DNA from: Gemmatimonadota bacterium
GTDB lineage: Bacteria; Latescibacterota; UBA2968; UBA8231
Direction of reading: 5' to 3'
Assembly (NCBI GenBank): GCA_028875335.1
Contig: JAPPEF010000044.1
Span: 1-24,006, forward strand
DNA: 24,006 nt
The position numbers and the translations under genes were made by a program. The notes below the pieces were generated by a model. The model did no database searches, was not told the DNA's origin, and saw only the letters and a list, made by a program, of their open reading frames with translations. The first letter of the stretch is position 1. Every line of letters begins with the position of its first letter. This document shows, piece after piece, positions 15,785-23,393 of the stretch.

Positions 15785-18425
15785 ATAGGGTAATAAAGCC
15801 TTGGGTCAGGACTTCCGATTCGCGTTCGATGCTTTTGAAATCGCGCCAATCTGCTTTGAGACCCACTTGGGCGGATACCTCGTAGCCCAAGTAGGAACTC
15901 ACATTGGACAGTTGCAAGGCTCCGGCGATTCCGGTGAAATCGTTGTTGTCGCGCTTCATATCGTTGGCGAAAGAGTACTCAATTCCGGTTTGAATGCGAG
16001 TGTTATTGAGAATGGGAAACCCCAAGAGGAATCCCACTATCTCGGTCAGCACTGTCTCCTCGTCGGCGGTGAACAGCCCCACGGTCTGGCGACGGTATTC
16101 GCTCTTCCAGCGCGGCTCGAGTTGGACGGTGCCCAGATCGTAGCGGTAGCTAAGTTTGTTGATGACGCCAAAAAAGGAGTCCGTCTCGCGCAGGGCCGCG
16201 TCGTCGCGCTGGTGAAAAAGTTCCAAATTGAGATAGTTATACGCCTCCAAGCCCCCTCGGTTGTAGTTGTGTCCGATCCAAGTGGTATTAATCCAAGTGT
16301 CTTGGGCCAAAAGTGGATCTACCACTTTTTGCAACTGGCCGTCGCGCTGCGTGTTTTCGGGGAACCACTGGAGCAGGTCGTCTGGGATATTGTCCTGGGC
16401 CAGTTTGACCATCTGCATGAAGCGGAAGCGCCCTTGTTGGGGATTGTCCCGGTCTAGGCTGAACAGGGCGTAGGACGTGTGGTTGCGCTTGTCGGCCGAG
16501 ATCAGTTCCTCGCGCAGGTGCCCGATGGTAAGGCGAATGTCCGGGGTCAGCCGGTATCCCGTATAGACGTTGAAACCCCGGTGGTCTTTCTGATAGGGGT
16601 AGTCTGGGGATTCGTCGTTTTCAAAGCGGTCAACCCACAGGTTGTTGTTCATGTCGATCCCGTAGAGGAAGTCGGGTCGGTCCACGCGGTGTCTGAGAAA
16701 GGCTTCGTCGTAGTCGGGAATGCCATTGGAGATGGTTAGGTTGTCGTTTTGGTTGAAGTCTGAGATGAAGTCGTAGTTCTCGTCCCAGCCGGGGAAGACC
16801 CGGCGGTCGCCGGCTTGTGAATCGGCGCGCACTAGGTCGGGTGCGCGGTCTTGGTCGTCGTTGTCCTCTACCAACTCTACCACGTGGAAGCGCTCGTTTT
16901 CGTAGTCTATATTGCCGGCCGAACCAGTGACAAAGGTGCGGGTGTTGTAGAGCGGGTCCATGCTGTACGCTTCGCCAAAAAAGAACCAAGGATGGGCCAC
17001 CTTGGACAGGTTGAGCATCCAAGCTGGCTCGACTTGCTCCCCGGCCACGCCCGCTGAAGTGGTGTGGCTGGTCCGCGTTACGCTGGGGTATTTGCGGTAG
17101 GCTATACTCAGATCGTACTCGCCGTAGAAGTTGAAGCCGGCCACATCCCGCAGCTCTAGGGTGGCCCCGATAATTTGAGTAGCCGTGGGCAGGCCGTACT
17201 CGAATTTAAGGATGCGCAGATTGGTGTTGTCCTGCACATTGCCCTCGGCTTGCGCCACTAGCAGCAGCACGGGCTCGTCGCTGCGATTGGTTTGGTTGTT
17301 GGACGTCATCCACACCTGATAGTCGTTGCCAATAGTCATTTCGAACTCGACTTTGGCGATTTCTTCTTTCGGACCCGAGGCCCGGTTGACGAAGGCGGGC
17401 GTGTCGAAGTCGTAGAGCAGGCGGATTTCTTCAGAACCATCGGCCGAGATGAATCCCTCTTGGACGAACCCCCCTTGGATAGCAGGTTCAAAGCGGATTT
17501 CTCGGCCGTGGTCAACAGTGCCGTCGTTGTAGGTAATGATGATGTCCGAACCCACTGGGAAGAAGGCAGCTCCACCGCTGCCGTCTGCGGGCGAGTCGTC
17601 ACGTAGAACAAGTTCGATAAAGGAAACGGTTTGGTTCTGGTCAACCGTCAAAGCCCCGGCAATGGGGTTGCCTTTAAAGCCGTCGCGCAGGGTATTGGAC
17701 TGATGGGTGTTGACGAAGTGAACACCCATTTCGGTGAAATCGCCGATTTGCGCGGTGGCCCGACCGCCCATTAGCGTGGTGAGGTTGGTGGTGAGGACTT
17801 CGGTGTTGTCGGTCGAGGCCCCGCCGGGCGAACTAAGGCGCGAGTAGATGACGGTGCCTTGGTACTTGTCGGTCGCTATGTCGAACTGGACTCCGTCCCA
17901 AAAGGGTTTGGAAAAGCTCATGGGGGTGAGCGTGGTGCGCAGGCGATTCGACACCGTCAGGGCGTAGTGGTACTGACCCTTGCTGTCCGAGGCAATAGCC
18001 ACGCCCGAAAACCAGTTGTTAAAGCGAGAGGCCTTGACCAGCGAACTGCCAAATTGCCGCGGCTGAGTCTGCGAGTTGCTAAAGATGAGCCAGCCACGGG
18101 TGATGGCGTTGCCAAATAGGTCGTAGTAATAGTCGCCCTCTAGCCGGATATCGACGTAGCGCTGGTACAGGTTGCGGGCGTAGTTGCTGTACTCCCATTG
18201 GCGCCAACGGTACTCGTTGTAGAGCTCCTGCGGCACGTACCACTTCTTAATGGCCGGGTCCAGCGCGTCGAAAAGGACGCCCGGGCCATAAGGGGCGTAG
18301 CTGGTCTCGCCTTCCCCTCGAGGGACGCCCAGCCGCGTGCCATAGTCGGGTTGGCTGTAGGCTGGGCTTAGCACACAGCTCAAGACCACCAAAACAGACG
18401 CGGTATTTAGCCTTATCACTTCCAT
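15765..18425 (-). CDS. Predicted outer-membrane or surface beta-rich protein, unknown function
   Basis: I do not recognise a named family. The 886 residues start with a signal peptide (MEVIRLNTASVLVVLSCVLS, cleavage probably after PAYS at 24; C17 makes a lipoprotein a weaker alternative). The mature protein is rich in aromatic, alternating-hydrophobic strands such as YVDIRLEGDYYYDLFGNAIT, FDIATDKYQGTVIYSRL and FNFYGEYDLSIAYRKYP, as in outer-membrane barrels. An acidic region near 545-605 contains an EF-hand-like loop DMNNNLWVDRFE (about 590-602) and NQNDNLTISNGIPDYDE, which may bind calcium. The final GFITLYAGLGK lacks the usual terminal aromatic barrel signal. GGGAAG precedes ATG 18425. It lies 24 bp after the large surface protein gene and overlaps the glycosyltransferase by 20 bp. 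A channel or anchor for the neighbouring exported proteins is a guess from position only. Confidence 0.6.
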   Translation of the reverse strand: MEVIRLNTASVLVVLSCVLSPAYSQPDYGTRLGVPRGEGETSYAPYGPGVLFDALDPAIKKWYVPQELYNEYRWRQWEYSNYARNLYQRYVDIRLEGDYYYDLFGNAITRGWLIFSNSQTQPRQFGSSLVKASRFNNWFSGVAIASDSKGQYHYALTVSNRLRTTLTPMSFSKPFWDGVQFDIATDKYQGTVIYSRLSSPGGASTDNTEVLTTNLTTLMGGRATAQIGDFTEMGVHFVNTHQSNTLRDGFKGNPIAGALTVDQNQTVSFIELVLRDDSPADGSGGAAFFPVGSDIIITYNDGTVDHGREIRFEPAIQGGFVQEGFISADGSEEIRLLYDFDTPAFVNRASGPKEEIAKVEFEMTIGNDYQVWMTSNNQTNRSDEPVLLLVAQAEGNVQDNTNLRILKFEYGLPTATQIIGATLELRDVAGFNFYGEYDLSIAYRKYPSVTRTSHTTSAGVAGEQVEPAWMLNLSKVAHPWFFFGEAYSMDPLYNTRTFVTGSAGNIDYENERFHVVELVEDNDDQDRAPDLVRADSQAGDRRVFPGWDENYDFISDFNQNDNLTISNGIPDYDEAFLRHRVDRPDFLYGIDMNNNLWVDRFENDESPDYPYQKDHRGFNVYTGYRLTPDIRLTIGHLREELISADKRNHTSYALFSLDRDNPQQGRFRFMQMVKLAQDNIPDDLLQWFPENTQRDGQLQKVVDPLLAQDTWINTTWIGHNYNRGGLEAYNYLNLELFHQRDDAALRETDSFFGVINKLSYRYDLGTVQLEPRWKSEYRRQTVGLFTADEETVLTEIVGFLLGFPILNNTRIQTGIEYSFANDMKRDNNDFTGIAGALQLSNVSSYLGYEVSAQVGLKADWRDFKSIERESEVLTQGFITLYAGLGK

Positions 18426-18449
18426 AATCTTCCCTTTGGCTGGTGTATC

Positions 18450-21400
18450 CTAATAGACTACGGCCACGATGCGGGCCAAGGCCGTGTCGGTGGCACGGTC
18501 CGAATCAGCACCGAAATCAATCCGGCATATATAGAGTCCTGGCGGCACGGTCTGGCCAGCCGCATCGCGACCGTCCCAGCGGATTTGCTGGGGGCCTCCT
18601 GCCACTTGGGTGCTGTTTTCCCTTATCAGGCGTCCGTCTAGTGAGTAGAGGCGCAGACTTGCTTGGCGCGCTTGGGTCACTTGAAAGATGGAAAACGCAA
18701 TGGTCAGTTCGTCGTTGATCCCGTCGCCGTTGGGCGTAAATGGGTTGGGGGTTAAGCTCAGGTCGCCGAGGACTTGCCCTCCTACGGGGATGCTCAGCGT
18801 CAGTTGACGGCTATCCGTTAGCGCAGTGGCGTCGCCTGGTTCTACTTGCTGCCACAAGTTGCCGTCAGTGCCAGCGGCGGCGCGACGGACAAAAGGCTTA
18901 AAAGTGGTTCCGTTGCGAAAGATGGCGGCGGCAAAGCGCAAGTGGATTAAGGGGCCTTGACCCAAGATGGCACCGCGTTCGGCTCTTGGTAACGCGCGGT
19001 AGGTTGCGCGCGTCAGGGAATCGCCCAAGGCGTCAAAGGGCGACTGGGCCCCGCCGCCGCGCAGTTTGCGGAAATAGCGAATCGGCCCTTGTTCGGCTGG
19101 GGGCAAGTCATCGTACTCAGCACGGCCAGAGACCGCTGCCAAGCCGTCGGCGGTCTGCCGCAAAAAGAGGATAGCTCCGCGCTCGGATTCGTTGAGCAGG
19201 CCGTAGGCCGCCTCGGTGATCGGGTCGCCGTCCTCGCCAACTATGACTTCGGCTCCTTGGGGAGTGATGCGGTGGTAGGTCTGAACTGCCTGCTCTGCTG
19301 GTAGGGTCTGGTGTAGTTGGGGCAGCAGGACCCAGATGGAGTCGGCGTGGTTGCGCTGCACTTGGGCGATGGCCCCAGTAGCGTCGGTCAGGTGGCCGTC
19401 GGCCGCTAGGGTAAACGTCTGCGAGGGACTTCCTTGACTTAGGTCTTCTTCGGTCCCCGTGCTTAGGCTCAACAGGTGCATTGCGAGGCCGGGCGGAGCC
19501 TGCAACAGGATTTCGTCAAAGCCTGGGGTGCGGTCGGCCGCTGGCTCGTCGATGAATACCGGGCGCAGATACAGGTCGAATGTGTCTAACTGGCCGACCG
19601 CGGCCTGCGTGGGCCATACTTCAGCGGTGAGGGCGCGGGCTACGGGCGGGGCCAGTTCTACTTCGATCGAGCTAATGGAGGCGGCTTGCTGGCGGTCTTG
19701 GCTGGTGAAGCGCACCTGCAGCTGCATGTAATTGCGCAGCCCTGGAGAACGAACCCGGTCGCCCGGCTGTAGGTACTGCTGGCTCCAAGGACTCCAGCCG
19801 CTGCCGAGGGCAAAGGTAGTGTCGATGGGTCCCTTCCAACTGCTGATCAGCTTGTCCCATTCTTCTTTGGTTTTCTCGTTGCCATTGACGTCGAAATGGC
19901 GAATTTGCTGCACCAGCAGATCGCCAGTGCGCGTGCGCACTTCCGCGGTCGTGCCGGGAGGGTGGGTGCCGGGAGGCGGATCCCAGCGGATGGCACCGAA
20001 GTTGCGCGGTCCCGGCAGGCGAATGATATCGGACACCAGCGAGGCTTGGCTGACAAACCCCTCGGTGTAGAGCAGGACTTCGGTCAGGTCGTAGAAAAAG
20101 CCCGAAGTCCGCTTGATGCCCGGCAGGCGCAGGTTGAGGAAGCGGATATCTAGGGGTGGGTCAAAGCGGTCGGCAGCGCGCTTGAATTCCCCTTCCATGC
20201 GGTCGGGTAGGCTGACCTGTCGCCACCGGAGCTGACCCTTGGGATCGCGGCTGCCGTCGGCTACCTCGGTGATGTAGCCGGGAATAGAGGGAACGGCCAA
20301 GCGCATGGCGTCGAGCCAGACGCGGGCACCAATATCGACGGTGAGAATGCCTGCGGTGGGATTATTGCTAAACCACGCCGGCATGCGGAAGGTGGTGTTC
20401 CAGTCGCCATCAAAGCCCCCGGCCGGGACTTCCGGCCCGGTAAAGCTAACGCTGCCACCTCCGTCAATTAACTTAGGCGATAGGTTGTCGCCCCAGCCCC
20501 AGACCTCAACTTCGGCTAGGCGAGGCCGCTCGCGGATATAGTACTCTTTGCGGCCCTGTTGTTCTTGGGGGAGACTCTCGTAAATAGCCTGTTCCACCGG
20601 CTCCTCAAAGCCGACGTCGTCGCGGATGTAGTAGAGTATATCGCCCCGTTCATCGACCGTCAGGGCATCCCACGCCGCTTTGTCGATTTGGTGTGCCCGC
20701 CCCAGCTTGCTGTCGCCGATGAGAATGCGCACGGTCTGGGCCATGCGACCGGTCCACTCGGTGCGGCCGCCGTCGTCTTCGGAAAAGCCGGGTGTGTCCT
20801 CGGAAGAAAACGCCATCGTCCGCTGGTCCGTATTGGGAGCCCGGGTTTGGCCGACCACCTTGAACTGGAGCACGCGGCTTTGGGCTTGAATGAGCTTCTG
20901 CTGGGGGGCTAGCATGACGCGGAACTGGCGGAAGGGATCGCCCAAGGTCTCATCGACAAAGTGCAGCACTACCTTCTCAACCACGACCGCGCGGCCCAAG
21001 TCGATCTCGATCCACCACTTGTCTGGAGTGGCCGATAAGTCTGGTTCCCAAAAGGTGTCGCGGTCGCCGTCGACAATGCGGGGGGCTAGGGCTTCGTTGG
21101 AGCCTACTCGACTGACGCCGACGCGCTGGACATAGTCGTACACTGGGAAGGCGATTTTGTCCTTAACACCAAATTCGCGCGTCGATGTTACACCTGTACG
21201 TTCGTCGCGTAGGCTTAGGATCACGGTCTTGCCGTCGCTGCTGAGGGTGGTGTCGACGATGGTTAGGAGTCGGCCGTTAATGGGGATCTGGCTGTGGTTG
21301 CCGGGGAAGCGTTTGAAGTCTCGGTCGAGAAATTTGATCAGTTGCTCGGCCTTGCTGAAGGTGAAACTGCCGTCCGCTTCCAGCGTCGGGGTGCGCTGGA

Positions 21401-21710
21401 GGTTCATAATCGCCCGATCCGCCTTGCGAATGCCCGGTTGGTCCACGGGTTTGGCAAATACCGCGCGGTCTTCGGCGGTGATGTTGTACACATGGCGGAA
21501 GAGATGGGGCTTGACCGTCCCGTCTGGATGCACATCGACCACGTGCGAGGGCCCGGTCCAGTGTCGCCAATAGGAAGCCTTATCGACGATGATGCGGTCG
21601 CCCTGCAGACGGTGGCCTAAGGGCGCTTGGGCACTGACTTGCTGGAGGGCCAAACACCCAAAAGCTAAGGCCCAAATCCGGCTCCAACGGCTGTATCGCT
21701 TGCGGTTCAT
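18450..21710 (-). CDS. Large exported surface protein with discoidin-like region and FlgD/Ig-like C-terminus
   Basis: The 1,086 residues begin with a signal peptide cleaved after VSA at 27. Residues about 205-290 resemble an F5/8 type C (discoidin) fold: RIVDGDRDTFWEPDLS, WWIEIDLGRAVVVEKVVLHF. A second similar segment around 413-550 contains FDGDWNTTFRM and GILTVDIGARVWLDAMRLAV. A motif close to AxYxxLPxxERGxILYxR occurs five times (345-363, 375-393, 834-851, 864-881, 902-916). Residues about 985-1086 are a FlgD-Ig-like module starting LTPNPFTPNGDGIND and ending RIVAVVY; related modules serve as sorting or anchoring domains in FCB bacteria. Carbohydrate or surface binding is inferred from the discoidin-like parts. 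GGAG lies 7 bases before ATG 21710. The gene is 26 bp after the parvulin lipoprotein gene and 24 bp before the outer-membrane candidate. Substrate and export route are unknown. Confidence 0.77.
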   Translation of the reverse strand: MNRKRYSRWSRIWALAFGCLALQQVSAQAPLGHRLQGDRIIVDKASYWRHWTGPSHVVDVHPDGTVKPHLFRHVYNITAEDRAVFAKPVDQPGIRKADRAIMNLQRTPTLEADGSFTFSKAEQLIKFLDRDFKRFPGNHSQIPINGRLLTIVDTTLSSDGKTVILSLRDERTGVTSTREFGVKDKIAFPVYDYVQRVGVSRVGSNEALAPRIVDGDRDTFWEPDLSATPDKWWIEIDLGRAVVVEKVVLHFVDETLGDPFRQFRVMLAPQQKLIQAQSRVLQFKVVGQTRAPNTDQRTMAFSSEDTPGFSEDDGGRTEWTGRMAQTVRILIGDSKLGRAHQIDKAAWDALTVDERGDILYYIRDDVGFEEPVEQAIYESLPQEQQGRKEYYIRERPRLAEVEVWGWGDNLSPKLIDGGGSVSFTGPEVPAGGFDGDWNTTFRMPAWFSNNPTAGILTVDIGARVWLDAMRLAVPSIPGYITEVADGSRDPKGQLRWRQVSLPDRMEGEFKRAADRFDPPLDIRFLNLRLPGIKRTSGFFYDLTEVLLYTEGFVSQASLVSDIIRLPGPRNFGAIRWDPPPGTHPPGTTAEVRTRTGDLLVQQIRHFDVNGNEKTKEEWDKLISSWKGPIDTTFALGSGWSPWSQQYLQPGDRVRSPGLRNYMQLQVRFTSQDRQQAASISSIEVELAPPVARALTAEVWPTQAAVGQLDTFDLYLRPVFIDEPAADRTPGFDEILLQAPPGLAMHLLSLSTGTEEDLSQGSPSQTFTLAADGHLTDATGAIAQVQRNHADSIWVLLPQLHQTLPAEQAVQTYHRITPQGAEVIVGEDGDPITEAAYGLLNESERGAILFLRQTADGLAAVSGRAEYDDLPPAEQGPIRYFRKLRGGGAQSPFDALGDSLTRATYRALPRAERGAILGQGPLIHLRFAAAIFRNGTTFKPFVRRAAAGTDGNLWQQVEPGDATALTDSRQLTLSIPVGGQVLGDLSLTPNPFTPNGDGINDELTIAFSIFQVTQARQASLRLYSLDGRLIRENSTQVAGGPQQIRWDGRDAAGQTVPPGLYICRIDFGADSDRATDTALARIVAVVY
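18713..18749 (-). repeat. Copy 1 of a conserved C-terminal coding segment shared with 23651-23687
   Basis: This 37-base segment encodes the conserved start of the FlgD-like module (NPFTPNGDGIN). It matches 23651-23687 at 34 of 37 positions in the same orientation. One of the three differences falls between otherwise identical codons for the same residue. Shared ancestry of the two C-termini explains it better than chance. Confidence 0.8.
18963..19211 (-). repeat. Copies 3-5 of the five-copy ERG motif in the large surface protein
   Basis: Encodes AAYGLLNESERGAILFLR (834-851), AEYDDLPPAEQGPIRYFR (864-881) and ATYRALPRAERGAIL (902-916). The shared positions are an aromatic at the third residue, then L(P/N), an acidic residue, R/Q-G and I, usually followed by an aromatic and R. 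Spacing is irregular (30 and 38 residues between starts). Confidence 0.7.
20532..20678 (-). repeat. Copies 1-2 of the five-copy ERG motif in the large surface protein
   Basis: Encodes AAWDALTVDERGDILYYIR (345-363) and AIYESLPQEQQGRKEYYIR (375-393), 30 residues apart. They lie between the first discoidin-like region and the second. Similarity to the C-terminal copies is visible by eye in the aromatic, L, E(R/Q)G and YxR positions. Confidence 0.65.
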
Positions 21711-21736
21711 GGAATTTCTCCAAGTTGTGCGACCGT

Positions 21737-23392
21737 TTAAAAGGCGGTGAGGAAATCGTCGGGCAGGGCCGCAGCTAATTGCTGTTGGTCCACTTGGATC
21801 TGATCGGCGTATTGCTGGCGCAGGGTTTCTATATAGGCTTGAAACCGCTCCCGCTCCTCGGCCCGGCGCAGCATGTCGCTAACCTGCCGGCGGACTTGGG
21901 CAAAAGGCATGCGTTCCCCCGGCTGGCGGCGGACGATCTCGAATACGGAGAAGCCATCGTGGACTTGTACCGGCCCGACTAGTTCATCTGGCTGCGCGGC
22001 TAGGATATAGGGTACCAAGTCCGAAGTTTTCTCCATGGGAAAGACGCCGCCCCGCGCTCGGGCCCCTCGGCGTTTGCTACGCTCTTGGGCTAGGGCCGCG
22101 ATGTCGGCTCCCGCTTCGATTTGCCGCCGCACGGCTAGCGCTTCTTCTTCGGTCTCCACCAGTACTTCGGCCACGTCGATCTGGTCCCGGCGACGGAAGC
22201 GCTCGGTCTGCTCGTCGTAGTAGCGGCGCACGGCCTCTGGAGCGATGGTGATGGATGCCACTACTCTTTGCTGGCGCAGTTGGCTGATGACGACCTCTTC
22301 GCGCAGGCTCTGCCGCACCGTTTCGAGGGTCTCTCGGTCAATTAAATCCTCGTGGTGGACCGCGGCGGCAAAGATGTAGGGCTGGAGCAGGAAGCGCTCG
22401 GCGAGTTGGACCAAGGCGGTGCTGTCGGCTACGGCGTTGATGTTGCGGTTTTTGAGTTGGTCGATCAGCTCGCCTAGAGGCACTTGGCCGCCCGTAAACT
22501 TGAACAAAGGCGTTCGTTCTTCCTCTGGCGTCAGTTCCAAGGCCGCCAATGGCTGGCCTTTTTTTAGTAGGAGGCGCAACCCTGGTTCGTGGAGATTCCA
22601 GGCGTATTTGTCGGCCAATTGTTCGGCCCGGGCCGCTCGCGCTTCGCCGAGCCTTTCCTCTTGGAGTTGCTGGAGGATTTCGTCCCGGAAGTCGAAGTAA
22701 GATACCGGCCGTTCCTCGGTAAAGCGCACGACGCAAAAGCCTGCGGAGTGGGGCAGTACGGGCGATAAGACCCCCAAGGGTAAATCGTAGAACAGCGAAT
22801 CGGGGAGGCCCATGCGGCGGATGGATTCCACTCGGAGCCAGCCTAATTCGCCTCCGTTGGCTGCGTCGGGCGTGATGGAGTAGCGGGCGGCCACTTCGCC
22901 AAACGGGGTGCCAGCGGCCAACTCGGCCACGGCTTGTTCTAGTTCCGGCCGCGCCTTGGCCATAATGCCCCACGTCATCCGCTCTAACGTGCGGTGGAGT
23001 CCTTGGCGCTCAAAGCGCTGTTTGATTTCGTCCTCGTCAACGAGGGGCGGTTGCACGGGCTTGCGCTTGAGATAGAAGGCGACCAAATGCCGACGGATTC
23101 TGCGCTCTAGTTGGCGCTGGGTTGTGGCCGCGGTGTCCAAACCGAGGGCTTGGGCTTCCAGCCACATGAGGTGGTAGTCGATGAGGGGTTGGAGGTACTC
23201 GCGCCGCGCTGCCGGGCCTTCTTGGCGGCTCCGCTGGCTTTCGTTCAGCCCTAGGACGTAAGATCGGAGATCCTCGGCGGTGATAGCGCGTGTACCGATC
23301 TGAACCACGGCGGGGGATTCCTGCTCACTACAGCTCCACAAAAAGGCTCCGATCAGGGTGCAAGTTATTATAGCGATGCGTACTCTGTTCAT
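21737..23392 (-). CDS. Lipoprotein with two degenerate parvulin (PpiC/SurA-like) domains
   Basis: The 551 residues start with a lipoprotein signal, lipid cysteine C21 in FLWSC. The order resembles SurA/PrsA foldases. An N-terminal helical chaperone region (about 28-130) contains ITAEDLRSYVLGLNESQRSR. Parvulin-like domain 1 (about 136-228) has GTPFGEVAARYSITPDAANG, then GELGWL. A helical linker follows, then parvulin-like domain 2 (about 403-490; AGADIAALAQERSKRRGARA and RGGVFPME), then a charged helical tail. In both domains the two conserved histidines look replaced: W141 and C220 in the first, E409 and S482 in the second. A chaperone rather than an active prolyl isomerase is therefore likely. 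It acts outside the inner membrane. ATG 23392 follows the preceding stop after one base, and the next gene starts 26 bp downstream, so it is sandwiched between two surface-protein genes whose products it may escort. Confidence 0.86.
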   Translation of the reverse strand: MNRVRIAIITCTLIGAFLWSCSEQESPAVVQIGTRAITAEDLRSYVLGLNESQRSRQEGPAARREYLQPLIDYHLMWLEAQALGLDTAATTQRQLERRIRRHLVAFYLKRKPVQPPLVDEDEIKQRFERQGLHRTLERMTWGIMAKARPELEQAVAELAAGTPFGEVAARYSITPDAANGGELGWLRVESIRRMGLPDSLFYDLPLGVLSPVLPHSAGFCVVRFTEERPVSYFDFRDEILQQLQEERLGEARAARAEQLADKYAWNLHEPGLRLLLKKGQPLAALELTPEEERTPLFKFTGGQVPLGELIDQLKNRNINAVADSTALVQLAERFLLQPYIFAAAVHHEDLIDRETLETVRQSLREEVVISQLRQQRVVASITIAPEAVRRYYDEQTERFRRRDQIDVAEVLVETEEEALAVRRQIEAGADIAALAQERSKRRGARARGGVFPMEKTSDLVPYILAAQPDELVGPVQVHDGFSVFEIVRRQPGERMPFAQVRRQVSDMLRRAEERERFQAYIETLRQQYADQIQVDQQQLAAALPDDFLTAF

Positions 23393-23393
23393 G

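Noticed and set aside
18450..21710. Assignment of the surface proteins to type 9 secretion
   Set aside because: The C-terminal module resembles FlgD-Ig and T9SS-like tails, but no T9SS component is in the window and the module also occurs in phyla without proven T9SS.
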